Of a DNA stretch of 38,575 nucleotides, positions 22,883-31,085 are shown piece by piece. The stretch covers positions 1 through 38,575 of the forward strand of contig NZ_FOKP01000039.1 of the NCBI RefSeq assembly GCF_900112185.1, read 5' to 3'. Below the pieces are notes generated by a model. It was not told the DNA's origin and ran no database searches. It saw only the letters and a program-made list of their open reading frames with translations. The DNA comes from Allobosea sp. CRIB-10. GTDB taxonomy: Bacteria > Pseudomonadota > Alphaproteobacteria > Rhizobiales > Beijerinckiaceae. Both the position numbers and the translations under genes were made by a program. Position 1 is the stretch's first letter. Each line of letters opens with the position of its first letter.

Positions 22883-23361
22883 GCCTTGAATCCGTCCGCG
22901 CCTTTTTTGCAGAGCATGCTCCCGATATCGCGATCCTCGAAACCGACGGCAGCAGCGCCACGGTGACGCTGGCGGCGGAGGCCTTTGGCGTCGAGCCGGC
23001 CCGCATCGCCAAGACCCTGTCCTTCCGCCTCGGCGAGCGCGTCGTGCTGCTGGTCACGCGCGGCGACGCCCGTCTCGACAACAAGAAGACCAAGGCCGCC
23101 TTCGGCGCCAAGCCGCGCATGCTCGATCTGGACGAGGTCGTCGCCATCACCGGCCATCCGGTCGGCGGCGTCTGCCCGTTCGGGCTGCCGACGCCGCTAC
23201 CGGTCTATTGCGACATCTCGCTGAAGGTCTTCGACGAGGTCGTGCCGGCCGCCGGCTCGACGCAGACGGCAGTGCGCATCAGCCCGGAGCGGATGGCCGC
23301 GCTCACGGGCGCGCAATGGGTCGATGTCTGCCAGGAGCCCGCGGCGCTGGCCGCGCAATAA
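22879..23361 (+). CDS. YbaK/EbsC-type aminoacyl-tRNA editing protein
   Basis: A 160-residue protein of the YbaK/ProX/INS superfamily, free-standing hydrolases that clear mischarged tRNAs such as Ala- or Cys-tRNA(Pro). GTG 22879 is chosen: it has GGAAGG eight bases upstream and overlaps the preceding stop codon. Family blocks are ARIAKTLSFRLGERVVLLVT, the DNKKTKAAFGAKPRM helix, the GHPVGGVCPFGLP loop (substrate pocket) and a late VPAAGSTQTAVRI. The exact tRNA specificity cannot be assigned from sequence. Confidence 0.9.
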   Translation: MSLESVRAFFAEHAPDIAILETDGSSATVTLAAEAFGVEPARIAKTLSFRLGERVVLLVTRGDARLDNKKTKAAFGAKPRMLDLDEVVAITGHPVGGVCPFGLPTPLPVYCDISLKVFDEVVPAAGSTQTAVRISPERMAALTGAQWVDVCQEPAALAAQ

Positions 23362-23364
23362 GCG

Positions 23365-24168
23365 TCAGCCGACGCGCGCGATCAGCGCCATCGCCGCGGC
23401 GGGATTGCGGACCTTATCGCCGCTGATGACATAGAGAAAGACGTCGCGCGGCGTCTTCTCCGCGGCTGGCGCGACCAGCTCCAGATCCGCCGGCGCGCCG
23501 CCCTTGGCCCAGTCCTTGGCGCGGCCGGCCCAGGCGTCGAGCTGTTTCGCCGGATAGCCCTGCGCCTCCGCCTCCCTGGTGCCCATGATCCGCGCGTAGA
23601 CGAAGGGCGCGGTGACATCCGCAATCTGCGGGAAATCGGAATCGCCGGAGGTGATTACCGCGACGCCGTATTCGCGCAGCAAGGCGACGAAGTCCGGCGA
23701 GCGGAAGCTCGGATGGCGCACCTCGACGGCATGGCGCAGCCTGATGCCGTCAACCTCCTTCGGCAACAGCTTCAGGAAGGCCTCGAAATCGGCGGGATCG
23801 AAAGCCTTGGTCGCCATGAACTGCCAGTTGATCGGGCCGAGCTTCTCCTTGAGCTCGCTGAGGCCCGAGGTCACGAACTTCTCGACCGAGGGCCCGGCCT
23901 CGGCCAGAATCCGGCGGTTGGTGCAGAAGCGCGAGCCCTTCAACGCGAAGACGAAGCCATCGGGCGTCTCGGCCCGCCATTTTGCGAAGCTCTCCGGCTT
24001 CTGCGAGCCGTAATAGGTGCCGTTGATCTCGATCGAGGTCAGCTTGCTCGAGGCATATTCGAGCTCGCGCTTCTGCGAGAGCTTGTCCGGGTAGAAGGTG
24101 CCGCGCCAAGGCTCGAACACCCAGCCGCCAATGCCGATATGGATGCGTCCGGCTGCGTTGGTGGGCAT
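23365..24168 (-). CDS. DUF72 (YecE-like) family protein
   Basis: A 267-residue TIM-barrel-type protein of the DUF72/YecE family. The characteristic IHIGIGGWVFEPWRGTFYP N-terminus, SIEINGTYYGSQKPESFAKW, FVFALKGSRFCTN and AVEVRHPSFRS are all present. The C-terminal DVFLYVISGDKVRNPAAA is also typical. ATG 24168 follows an AGTTCC-rich leader without a strong ribosome site. The gene converges on the YbaK-like gene with a three-base gap. The biochemical role of the family is not established. Confidence 0.92.
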   Translation of the reverse strand: MPTNAAGRIHIGIGGWVFEPWRGTFYPDKLSQKRELEYASSKLTSIEINGTYYGSQKPESFAKWRAETPDGFVFALKGSRFCTNRRILAEAGPSVEKFVTSGLSELKEKLGPINWQFMATKAFDPADFEAFLKLLPKEVDGIRLRHAVEVRHPSFRSPDFVALLREYGVAVITSGDSDFPQIADVTAPFVYARIMGTREAEAQGYPAKQLDAWAGRAKDWAKGGAPADLELVAPAAEKTPRDVFLYVISGDKVRNPAAAMALIARVG

Positions 24169-24327
24169 GGGGAACTCCTGAAAATGCCGGCAGGCTGAAC
24201 TCGGGAGAGATAGAGCCGAGCAGCTGTCGAACTATGGCAGGATCGCCGACATTCGTCGCCTCGACTCAACCCTTGACCGATCTGGCAACCTAGATACACG
24301 TTATGGGGGAGTCGCGGGGAAACGTAG

Positions 24328-24750
24328 ATGGAACGCGATAGGGGAAGCTTTTTTGATCGCGTCGTCGGTGACCGTCTCAGGCGTCGGCGGATCGAGTTGG
24401 GGCTGAGCCAGCGCGAGATTGCCCAGACAGTCGGGATCAGTCACCGGCTCTATAGCCGCTACGAGCGCGGTTTGAGCCGGATCAGTTCGGAAACGCTCAA
24501 AAAGCTCTCCAAGTTCCTGCATGTAACCTTGGAGATTCTTTATGAGGGTGTCGCTTCAGCGATCGCGATAGTTTGCGCCGCCGATAACGAACAGACGAGG
24601 TACGATTCAAAGCCGCTCGCTGCTCAATCCAAGGAACTCGATTTAGCTTTTCGGCGAATAGAGGATCCGAGAACCCGGCAATACGCCATCGAGATGGTGG
24701 AATGGCTGGCGGACCACGATGGAGCCAATCGCCTCGGTGGTAAGACTTGA
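24328..24750 (+). CDS. XRE-family helix-turn-helix regulator
   Basis: A 140-residue DNA-binding protein. The HTH (about residues 13-70) reads GDRLRRRRIELGLSQREIA, then VGISHRLYSRYERGLSRIS and LKKLSKFLHV, close to the SinR/Cro pattern. The C-terminal half has a helical tail (DPRTRQYAIEMVEWLA), also seen in other rhizobial XRE proteins. GGGGA eight bases upstream supports ATG 24328. GC content and codon choice look less extreme than in neighbouring genes, hinting at later arrival. It is alone: the following gene is a pseudogene, and its targets are unknown. The 159 bases before it hold a TTGACC (24273) without a well-spaced -10. Confidence 0.87.
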   Translation: MERDRGSFFDRVVGDRLRRRRIELGLSQREIAQTVGISHRLYSRYERGLSRISSETLKKLSKFLHVTLEILYEGVASAIAIVCAADNEQTRYDSKPLAAQSKELDLAFRRIEDPRTRQYAIEMVEWLADHDGANRLGGKT

Positions 24751-24826
24751 GCCCATACCTTGAACGACAAAACCCCGCCTTCGCCGGCCTCGAAGGAGGC
24801 AGGTCGAGCAACTTCTACGAAAGCAG

Positions 24827-25462
24827 GCGGGTCGTTCCGGCCGATTTCGACCGCTCGGCCCATGGGCTGAAGCCCGTCCATGTCGAGGTGATCTGCGGCA
24901 TGGTCTATATCTGCCTCGCGGACGATCCGCCCGACCTGACGCGCTATCGCGAAGCGGTGACGCCCTATATCGCGCCGCATATGCCGGAGCGCACCCAGGT
25001 CGCCTTCGAGATGACCTTGATCGAGGACGCGAACTGGAAGCTGGTCATCGAGAACAACCGCGAGTGCTACCAATGCGCCGGCAATCATCCGGAGCTCCTG
25101 GTCACGCTGGTCGAGTTCGCGCTGCCGGGCGATCCGCGCGGGTCGGCCTGCAGCAAGCTGCTCGCCGACTTCACCGAGCCCGATCTCGGCTCGGTCCGGA
25201 TGTTCCGGGTGCCGAACAACTGGAACCCGCTATCGTACGACAGACCGCGGTGCGCACGACCTGGCTGGTTCATCAGGATGCGGTCGAGGGTGTCGATTAC
25301 GACATCAAGCGGCTGACCGCGGTTTGGATCGCGACCAATGCGCAGGACGCCGAGCTCGCGGCGGTGAACCATGTCGGCATCCGCTCGATAGGCTACCAGC
25401 CCGGGCCCTACGCCCCGTCCGAGTTCATGCTGACCAATTTCACCAATGGTATGCCGGCATAA
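24827..25462 (+). pseudogene. decayed Rieske oxygenase alpha subunit (GbcA-like)
   Basis: Remnant of a Rieske-type monooxygenase similar to glycine-betaine demethylase GbcA. From about 24827 one frame gives VVPADFDRSAHGLKPVHVE, GMVYICLADDPPD, EDANWKLVIENNRECYQC and GNHPEL, part of the catalytic domain. After NNWN (25226) homology jumps to another frame, TTWLVHQDAVEGVDYD (from 25244) to GYQPGPYAPSEFML, ending abruptly at 25462. So the N-terminal Rieske domain is missing, a frameshift with small deletion lies at about 25227-25244, and the C-terminus is cut. Gln replaces the usual first His in ECYHC. No function expected; sarcosine oxidase and a GbdR-like regulator nearby suggest a former betaine pathway. 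Confidence 0.82.
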
Positions 25463-25590
25463 TGGCGGCTATGCCGGCGAGCCCACGCCGTTGAGGATCG
25501 CCGCCGAATGAGCCTGGACAGCCTCGAAGCTTCAGCCGCAGCTACCCCGACAGCGCAGACTTGAGCATGACGATTCCTTGCTCTCTATAG

Positions 25591-25688
25591 CATCGGACCG
25601 AAAAGTGGAATCCACTTTTCGGAAGAATCCGATGCGATAACAATGCGATAGATCATCGTTATCGCGTCCGATCGGACGCGCGATGATC
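25591..25688. repeat. compound palindromic repeat, CATCGGACCG type
   Basis: Two adjacent hairpins. The first (25591-25634) has CATCGGA/TCCGATG ends and a 12-bp stem (CCGAAAAGTGGA, one-base loop). The second (25651-25688) has GATCATCG/CGATGATC ends and a GCGTCCGATCGGACGC core; it runs into the stop codon of the oxidoreductase gene. It fills most of the 225-base gap after the Rieske pseudogene and could end transcription from both sides. I recall similar elements in several Hyphomicrobiales. Confidence 0.85.
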
Positions 25689-26854
25689 TAAGCCGCCAGC
25701 GCCTCGGTCGCGGCGGTCACCTGCCAGCCCTGCAATTCGCGCCAGTTCGGCTCCAGCTCGGCGAAGCGCGCTAGGCTGAAAGTCGAGATGTCGGCGAAGC
25801 CGCAGGCGCCGTCGACGACGAGATCGCGGATCGCCCGCCCGCTCGCGGGCGAAAGGCCGAAGCCGACGCTCGACAAAGTCGCCACCACGACATTGGCCTG
25901 CGAGGCGAGCCGGTCGATCACCGGCCGCCCGTCCGGCGTGTTCTCGATCACGCCGGCCCAGGAGCGGATGATCCGGGCATGCGCCGCCTTGGGCAGTAAT
26001 TGAGCGAGGCGCTTGCCTATATGCAGCATCAGCGGCGTGGTCGGCTTCGCCGGCGTGCCCTCCTCCGTCAGCGCCAGCCACTCATGCGGGCCGCCGCCAT
26101 AGGCGAGGTTGCCGCGCAGTGTCTGGCGGCCATAGAGCCCGCAGCCGTCGACGCCGCCGAGCGGCATCAGCGGCAGCGGCTCGGTGACGATCATCTCGCA
26201 GCGGGCCGATTGCACCGGCACCTCCTGACCGAGCATGGCGGAGAGCCGCCCCGTCTGCGGGCCGGCGGCAAGCACGAGGCTGTCGCAGCCGACCTCACCA
26301 CGATCGGTCTCGACCGCGGTGACGCGGCCGCCCTCGGTCCGGAAACCGGTGACGGTGGTGTGCTGCAGGACGCGTCCGCCATGGTCCTGCATCGCCCAGG
26401 CATAGCCCTGCAGCGTGCGATGCGGATTGGCGTGGCCGCCAAACTTGTAGTGGTAGCCGCCGACGACGGTGTCGCCGGCGAGCGGCACCATCTCCTTGGC
26501 CTGCTTGAGGTCGAGCACCTCGGAGTCGAAGCCCTGCCGCGCGGCATTGCGCAAGGCTCGGCCATAGAGCGCCATCTGGTGCTCGCTCGACGCGAGGCGG
26601 ATGCGCTCGGGCCGGAATTCGGTGGGGTACCCCAGCAGTTCGTCCATGAGCGGCCAGAGCCTCTGCTCCTCGGCGAAGAGCGGCGAATGATGGTGCGAGC
26701 AGCCGCCGCCATTGCGGCCGGACGCCTCCCAGCCGATCAGCCCCTTCTCCAGCACCAGCACGTCGACGCCGCCCTGCGCCAACCACCAGCCGGCGGAGAG
26801 GCCTGTGACGCCGCCGCCAACGATCACCACCGAGGCTCCCTTGATCTCGCTCAT
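25688..26854 (-). CDS. FAD-dependent oxidoreductase, DAO family (HcnC/OoxB-like subunit)
   Basis: Flavin amine oxidoreductase (388 residues) of the D-amino-acid oxidase/glycine oxidase fold. The FAD-binding motif is VVIVGGGVTGLS (residues 9-20), followed by EKGLIGWEASGRNGGG, the family's second flavin contact. The C-terminal HARIIRSWAGVIENTPDG and SSVGFGLSPASGRAI blocks are typical. The ATG at 26854 lies eight bases after the preceding FAD/2Fe-2S gene. The pair resembles the beta and alpha subunits of opine oxidase, hydrogen cyanide synthase or D-hydroxyproline dehydrogenase, membrane-linked enzymes that oxidise secondary amines. Substrate not identifiable; the upstream amino-acid ABC transporter suggests an imported amino-acid derivative. 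Confidence 0.9.
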   Translation of the reverse strand: MSEIKGASVVIVGGGVTGLSAGWWLAQGGVDVLVLEKGLIGWEASGRNGGGCSHHHSPLFAEEQRLWPLMDELLGYPTEFRPERIRLASSEHQMALYGRALRNAARQGFDSEVLDLKQAKEMVPLAGDTVVGGYHYKFGGHANPHRTLQGYAWAMQDHGGRVLQHTTVTGFRTEGGRVTAVETDRGEVGCDSLVLAAGPQTGRLSAMLGQEVPVQSARCEMIVTEPLPLMPLGGVDGCGLYGRQTLRGNLAYGGGPHEWLALTEEGTPAKPTTPLMLHIGKRLAQLLPKAAHARIIRSWAGVIENTPDGRPVIDRLASQANVVVATLSSVGFGLSPASGRAIRDLVVDGACGFADISTFSLARFAELEPNWRELQGWQVTAATEALAA

Positions 26855-26862
26855 GATGGCTC

Positions 26863-28479
26863 TCACTCGCTCGCGACGCGGCCGGTCGCGTCGTTGGTCG
26901 CGACGGTGTAGCGCGCCGGCACCTCCCAGAACGGCACCCATTGCGCATGCATGCCGAACCAGGTGTCCCAATGTTCGGCCTGCTCCGGCGCTTCGGGCAC
27001 AAGGGCGGCCATCGCCAGCGGCATCGGCCGGACCGGAGCCCGATAGCCGGCGAGCGGAATGGCCGAGAGCGGCTGCGCCGCGCCGAGGGCCAGCAGGGCA
27101 GCAACCTGCTCGCGGCAGCGCCGACCCTGGCAGGGGCCCATGCCGGCGCGCGTCAGGCGCTTGACCTGGTCGGGATTGGGCGGGCCCTCGCCCAGCAGCG
27201 CCGAGAGCGAGCGATCGTTGCGGCGCTCGTTCTGCCAGTCGAGATAGCGCGGCGGGCGGACTTCGAGGATCTCGCGCGCCGTCACCTCCTCGCATTGGCA
27301 GACATGGAATTCGGCGCGCGCCTCGATCACGCTCGCCCGAACCCAGGCGAGGCGATAGGCGGAGATGTCGTAGTCCGGCGCGGGCGGTGCGGCTGCGGCT
27401 GCGGCGGTATCGGCCGCATCCTCCCCGAGGGCTGCAACCGCGCGAGCAGCCTCCGCCTCGGCAATGGCGCGGTCGCGCGTCTTGGCCGCCCAGATGCCGG
27501 CGCAGTCGCCGACGGCGTAGACGTTCCCGATGCTGGTGCGCTGGCTCCCATTGAGCACCGGAGCGTAGCCGCCGCGCTCGGTCTGGAAGGCGACCTTGCA
27601 GCCGGCTGCGTCGATCAGGTCGACGACCGGCGTCGCGCCGACCGCCAGCACGATGCCGTCGCAGGCGATGGCGCGCTCTTCGCCGACCGGCCTGCCCTCC
27701 TCGTCGAGCCTCGCGATCAGCACCGCTTCGACGCCGTCACGGCCGGTCGCCTCGCGCACGACATGGCCTGCCAGGATTTCGGTCCCGCCAGCGCTGAGCT
27801 TCGCCAGCAAGTCCGCATCGCCGATCGGCTTGGCCGCCTGCTCGATGATGGCGGCGATCGTGATGCCGGCCTCGCGCAAGGCGAGCGCGGTGGTCAGCGC
27901 CTCCGTATTCGAACCGAGGATCACGGCCTTGCGCGGGCCGAAAGCGTCATAGCGGGTCGCGAGGTTCAGCGCGGCGGTGGCGCCCATCACGCCGGGCTTC
28001 TCCCAGCCGGGGAAGCCGAGGCCCATGTCGCGGCGGCCGCAGGCGAAGATGACATGCCGCGCCTGGACGAGGATGCAGCTGTCCTCACCGGCGAGGCCGG
28101 CGACGAGGCCCGGCATCCAGCCGAGCGCCGGGCCGTTGGCGTAGAGCCCCCAGCATGCGGTGCCGAGGCGAAGATCGACGCCGGCCTCGAAGGCCTCAAC
28201 GATCCGCGGCTCGGAGGCGACGAAGGCCTCCATCATGGTGTTGCGATTGCGGGCGCTGGCGGCCATGCCCTGACCGAAATGCAAGGGAACGTCGTCGCCC
28301 ATCGTCTTGAACGGCACCGGGTTCTCGTCGACCAGCAAGACGCCAAAGCCCCGCGCCGCCGCACTGATCGCGGCTTCGAGCCCGGCCGGGCCGGCGCCGA
28401 CGACGAGGACATCGACGCTTTCTGCGATGGCGAGCGGCTTGCCGGTGACGGATTTGGGATCGGAGGCCGGAACGGTCAT
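26863..28479 (-). CDS. FAD/NAD(P)-dependent oxidoreductase with BFD-type 2Fe-2S domain (HcnB/OoxA-like)
   Basis: A 538-residue flavoprotein. The first FAD motif is VVGAGPAGLEAA (residues 27-37), a second nucleotide fold carries AVILGSNTEAL (185-195), and YAVGDCAGIW (321-330) closes the flavin site. The C-terminal BFD-like domain has C394 and C396 (CQCEEVTAREI) and C450 and C455 (GMGPCQGRRC), four ligands for one 2Fe-2S cluster. This architecture defines the alpha subunit of opine oxidase/HcnB-type dehydrogenases and partners the DAO-family gene downstream. The small 2Fe-2S gamma subunit common in relatives is not encoded in this window. It lies 102 bases after the ABC ATPase gene and is probably co-transcribed with it. 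Confidence 0.9.
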   Translation of the reverse strand: MTVPASDPKSVTGKPLAIAESVDVLVVGAGPAGLEAAISAAARGFGVLLVDENPVPFKTMGDDVPLHFGQGMAASARNRNTMMEAFVASEPRIVEAFEAGVDLRLGTACWGLYANGPALGWMPGLVAGLAGEDSCILVQARHVIFACGRRDMGLGFPGWEKPGVMGATAALNLATRYDAFGPRKAVILGSNTEALTTALALREAGITIAAIIEQAAKPIGDADLLAKLSAGGTEILAGHVVREATGRDGVEAVLIARLDEEGRPVGEERAIACDGIVLAVGATPVVDLIDAAGCKVAFQTERGGYAPVLNGSQRTSIGNVYAVGDCAGIWAAKTRDRAIAEAEAARAVAALGEDAADTAAAAAAPPAPDYDISAYRLAWVRASVIEARAEFHVCQCEEVTAREILEVRPPRYLDWQNERRNDRSLSALLGEGPPNPDQVKRLTRAGMGPCQGRRCREQVAALLALGAAQPLSAIPLAGYRAPVRPMPLAMAALVPEAPEQAEHWDTWFGMHAQWVPFWEVPARYTVATNDATGRVASE

Positions 28480-28581
28480 GGGCTGCGCTCTCGAAGGGCT
28501 GCGTTCAGTCTCGGCATCGGCAGGCGGCAGGCAGGCCGGTTTGCGACATCGTCTCGCCCGGATGCGACATCGCTTCCGCGC

Positions 28582-29334
28582 TCAGAGCACCTGTTCGAGG
28601 AAGGCGCGGGTGCGGGTCTCGCGAGGTGCGCCGAAGAACTCGGCCGGCGCCGCATGCTCGACGATGACGCCGCCATCGGTGAAGTAGACATGGTCGGCAA
28701 CCTCGCGGGCGAAGCCCATCTCATGGGTGACGAGGATGCAGGTCATGCCCTCCGCCGCGAGATCGCGGATGGTGACGAGCACCTCCTTCTTGGTCTCGGG
28801 ATCGAGAGCGGCGGTGACCTCGTCGAACAGCATCACCTTCGGGTTCATCGCCAGCGAGCGGGCGATGGCGACGCGCTGCTGCTGGCCGCCGGAGAGCTCG
28901 CCGGGATAGGCGTCGTGCTTGTGCGAGAGCCCGACCTTGGCAAGCAGGCGCCTGGCCCGCTCGCCGACCTCGGCAGGATCCTGCTTCAGGACATGGATCG
29001 GCGCCATCATCACGTTCTGAAGCGCCGTCTTGTGCGGGAAGAGATTGTATTGCTGGAAGACGATGCCGACATCGCGGCGCAGCGCGAGCTTGTCCAGAGC
29101 GGGATCGTTGACCTGCCGTCCGGCGACGGTGATCGAGCCCTTGCTGATCGGCACAAGCGCGTTGATGCAGCGCAGCAGCGTCGACTTGCCCGAGCCGGAC
29201 GGGCCGATGATGCAGACGGTCTCGCCGCGGCGGATGGTGAGGCCGACATCCTTGAGCACGACGAAGGCGCCGAACGCCTTCTCGACGCCCTCGACGACGA
29301 CGACCGGCTCGCCGAGTTCATGCCTGGCAGCCAT
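28582..29334 (-). CDS. polar amino-acid ABC transporter ATP-binding protein
   Basis: ATPase (250 residues) of a GlnQ/HisP-type importer. Walker A is GPSGSGKST (44-52), the Q-loop lies in FQQYNLFPHKTALQNV, the signature is LSGGQQQRVAIARSLAM, Walker B VMLFDEVTAALDPE and H-loop VTHEMGFAREVADH. FDEVTAALDPE is the amino-acid-class version. ATG 29334 is chosen because AAGGG lies six bases upstream; ATG 29340 overlaps the permease stop but sits directly on that site. Last transporter gene of the unit, followed by the two dehydrogenase subunits. Confidence 0.93.
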   Translation of the reverse strand: MAARHELGEPVVVVEGVEKAFGAFVVLKDVGLTIRRGETVCIIGPSGSGKSTLLRCINALVPISKGSITVAGRQVNDPALDKLALRRDVGIVFQQYNLFPHKTALQNVMMAPIHVLKQDPAEVGERARRLLAKVGLSHKHDAYPGELSGGQQQRVAIARSLAMNPKVMLFDEVTAALDPETKKEVLVTIRDLAAEGMTCILVTHEMGFAREVADHVYFTDGGVIVEHAAPAEFFGAPRETRTRAFLEQVL

Positions 29335-29336
29335 GG

Positions 29337-30188
29337 TCATCCCTTCACGTTGAAGCGGCGTTCGAGCGCCATTGTCAGGCGCGCGATCGGGTAGCAATAG
29401 GCGAAGAACATCAGGAGCAGCAGCAGGTACATCGGCAGCATCAGCTCCGGCCGGCTCTCGGCGACGAGGGCGGCGCGCGTGATGGTGAGCCCGTCCTGGA
29501 TGCCGACGACCGAGATCAGCGTCGTCGCCATGGTCAGGATGGCGTAGAGGTTCATCCAGGGCGGCAGCATGCGCTTCACAGCCTGCGGCAGGATGATCAT
29601 CCACATCGTCTGGCGGCGGGTGAAGGCGAGCGCCTCGGCCGATTCCCACTGGCCGGAGGGGATCGAGCGGATGCCGCCGCGCACGATCTCCGAGACATTC
29701 GCCGCGACCGGCAGCGCCAGGCCGATGATCGCCTTGACCCAGGCCGGGAAGGCGATGGTGACCGGCCCGAGCCTGATCTCGAAGGGCAGGAGGAACATCG
29801 CGTAGAACAGCAGCACGAGCCAGGGCGCGTTGCGGAAGAACTGCGTCGCCGCCCAGGACGGCTGGCGCATGATGGCCGAGGGCGAGACCTGGCCGATGCC
29901 GAACAGCACGCCGACCGCGGTGCCCAGCGCCATCGAGAGCACGCTGATCAAGAGGTTGAACAGGAAGCCCTGAAAGATCAGCGGCGCCCAGCGCAGCAGG
30001 ATGGTGACGGCGCCATCGCGCGCGCTGGGGCCGGTCGCCTGCGCCACCGCGAGCGAGGCGGCGAAGACGATGGCGACGCCGGCTACGAGCCCGGCGCTGA
30101 GCATCATCGGCGCAGCGAGCCCGCTCGGCGCGATTGGCGCCGCGCGGAAGGGTTTCAGGACGGGGAGATCGGTCGTGGCGGTCTTCAT
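29337..30188 (-). CDS. polar amino-acid ABC transporter permease (second)
   Basis: HisM/GlnP-type inner-membrane permease (283 residues). An N-terminal hydrophobic segment (about residues 23-48) precedes the conserved domain: FNLLISVLSMALGTAVGV, then FFRNAPWLVLLFYAMF, and the EAA loop SAEALAFTRRQTMWMIILPQA that docks on the ATPase. ATG 30188 overlaps the stop codon of the first permease as ATGA. Its own stop overlaps the start region of the ATPase gene. Forms a heterodimer with the other permease. Confidence 0.92.
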   Translation of the reverse strand: MKTATTDLPVLKPFRAAPIAPSGLAAPMMLSAGLVAGVAIVFAASLAVAQATGPSARDGAVTILLRWAPLIFQGFLFNLLISVLSMALGTAVGVLFGIGQVSPSAIMRQPSWAATQFFRNAPWLVLLFYAMFLLPFEIRLGPVTIAFPAWVKAIIGLALPVAANVSEIVRGGIRSIPSGQWESAEALAFTRRQTMWMIILPQAVKRMLPPWMNLYAILTMATTLISVVGIQDGLTITRAALVAESRPELMLPMYLLLLLMFFAYCYPIARLTMALERRFNVKG

Positions 30189-30925
30189 GGCATGTATCCG
30201 GGAATGCGCATCGCCCGCTCCCAGCGATGCATCACCCAGACCAGCACCGCGACGAGCAGCACATAGACGACGAGCAGCACGTTCATCATCTCGCGGACAT
30301 TGAAGACCTCGGACCAGATCTGCGACGCCGCATAGAGCAGCTCGGGCACTCCGATGGCGTAGGCGAGCGTCGTGGTCTTCACCAGGTTGACGAGGTTGTT
30401 GTTGAGCGCCGGCAGGCAGATGCGGAAGGCGAGCGGCAGCACGATCTGGCGCCAGAGCTGGAAGCGGGTGTAGCCGAGCGATTCCGCCGCCTCGACCATC
30501 GTCTCCGGCACGGCCTCGATCCCGGCACGGAAGATCTCGACATTGAAGGCGCCGGCGAAGAGCGAGAAGGCGATGATCGCCCAGCCGGTGCCGCTGACCA
30601 GCGGCGACTGCCCGCCGAAGCCGTCCGACACCGTCGGCAGCAGGCCGCCGACGGCGAAATAGAAGAAAGAGAGCTGCACCAAAGGCGGCGTGTTGCGGAA
30701 GAACTGGACGTACCCCCGCACCACGAGCCGGCCGAGCCGCGAATTGCTGCCGGCGACCCAGACACCGAGCAGCCCGATCGCGAGCGAGGCGAGGATCGAG
30801 ACGACGCAGATATACGTCGTCGTCCACAGCCCGGTCAGGAAGCGCGAGCGGTCGAAGGCGTCATAGAAGATCGAGAAGTTGAGCCCTTGCGTCTCGTTCA
30901 GGCGCTCGAAGAAAGCGGCGATCAT
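30185..30925 (-). CDS. polar amino-acid ABC transporter permease (first)
   Basis: HisQ/GlnP-type permease (246 residues). Key stretches are FLTGLWTTTYICVVSILAS, then VQFFRNTPPLVQLSFFYFAV, FSLFAGAFNVEIFRAGIEAV and the EAA loop AAESLGYTRFQLWRQIVLPLA. There are about five membrane helices. It is separated from the receptor gene upstream by a palindromic repeat, and its stop codon overlaps the second permease. The repeat may lower expression of the membrane parts relative to the abundant receptor. Confidence 0.92.
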   Translation of the reverse strand: MIAAFFERLNETQGLNFSIFYDAFDRSRFLTGLWTTTYICVVSILASLAIGLLGVWVAGSNSRLGRLVVRGYVQFFRNTPPLVQLSFFYFAVGGLLPTVSDGFGGQSPLVSGTGWAIIAFSLFAGAFNVEIFRAGIEAVPETMVEAAESLGYTRFQLWRQIVLPLAFRICLPALNNNLVNLVKTTTLAYAIGVPELLYAASQIWSEVFNVREMMNVLLVVYVLLVAVLVWVMHRWERAMRIPGYMP

Positions 30926-30954
30926 GGTGTCATCGGCCCATCGCTGGCCACATC

Positions 30955-31059
30955 GTCATCCCGGGCGACCGAAGGGAGACCCGGGATTCATGCCGGAGCG
31001 CAGACGAAATAGAATCAGGCATGGATCCCGGATCTCCGCTGCGCTCCGTCCGGGATGAC
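30955..31059. repeat. palindromic repeat, GTCATYCCGG family, copy 2
   Basis: A 105-base palindrome with GTCATCCCGG at its left end (30955) and CCGGGATGAC at its right end (31059), plus inner complementary blocks (GGGATTCATGCC near 30983; GGCATGGATCCC near 31019). It shares its termini with the element at 10755-10858, apart from one base. It occupies the gap between the ABC receptor gene and the first permease gene, both on the minus strand. Confidence 0.85.
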
Positions 31060-31085
31060 GGCGCGGGTGGAGCCTAGGCCCTTGC

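Noticed and set aside
24273..24300. Promoter TTGACC...TAGATA before the XRE gene
   Set aside because: The spacing between the two hexamers is 12 bases, too short for a sigma-70 promoter.
26941..29394. 817-codon plus-strand open frame
   Set aside because: Antisense to the FAD/2Fe-2S oxidoreductase and ABC ATPase genes; low-complexity Arg/Ala/Gly translation and no family motifs.
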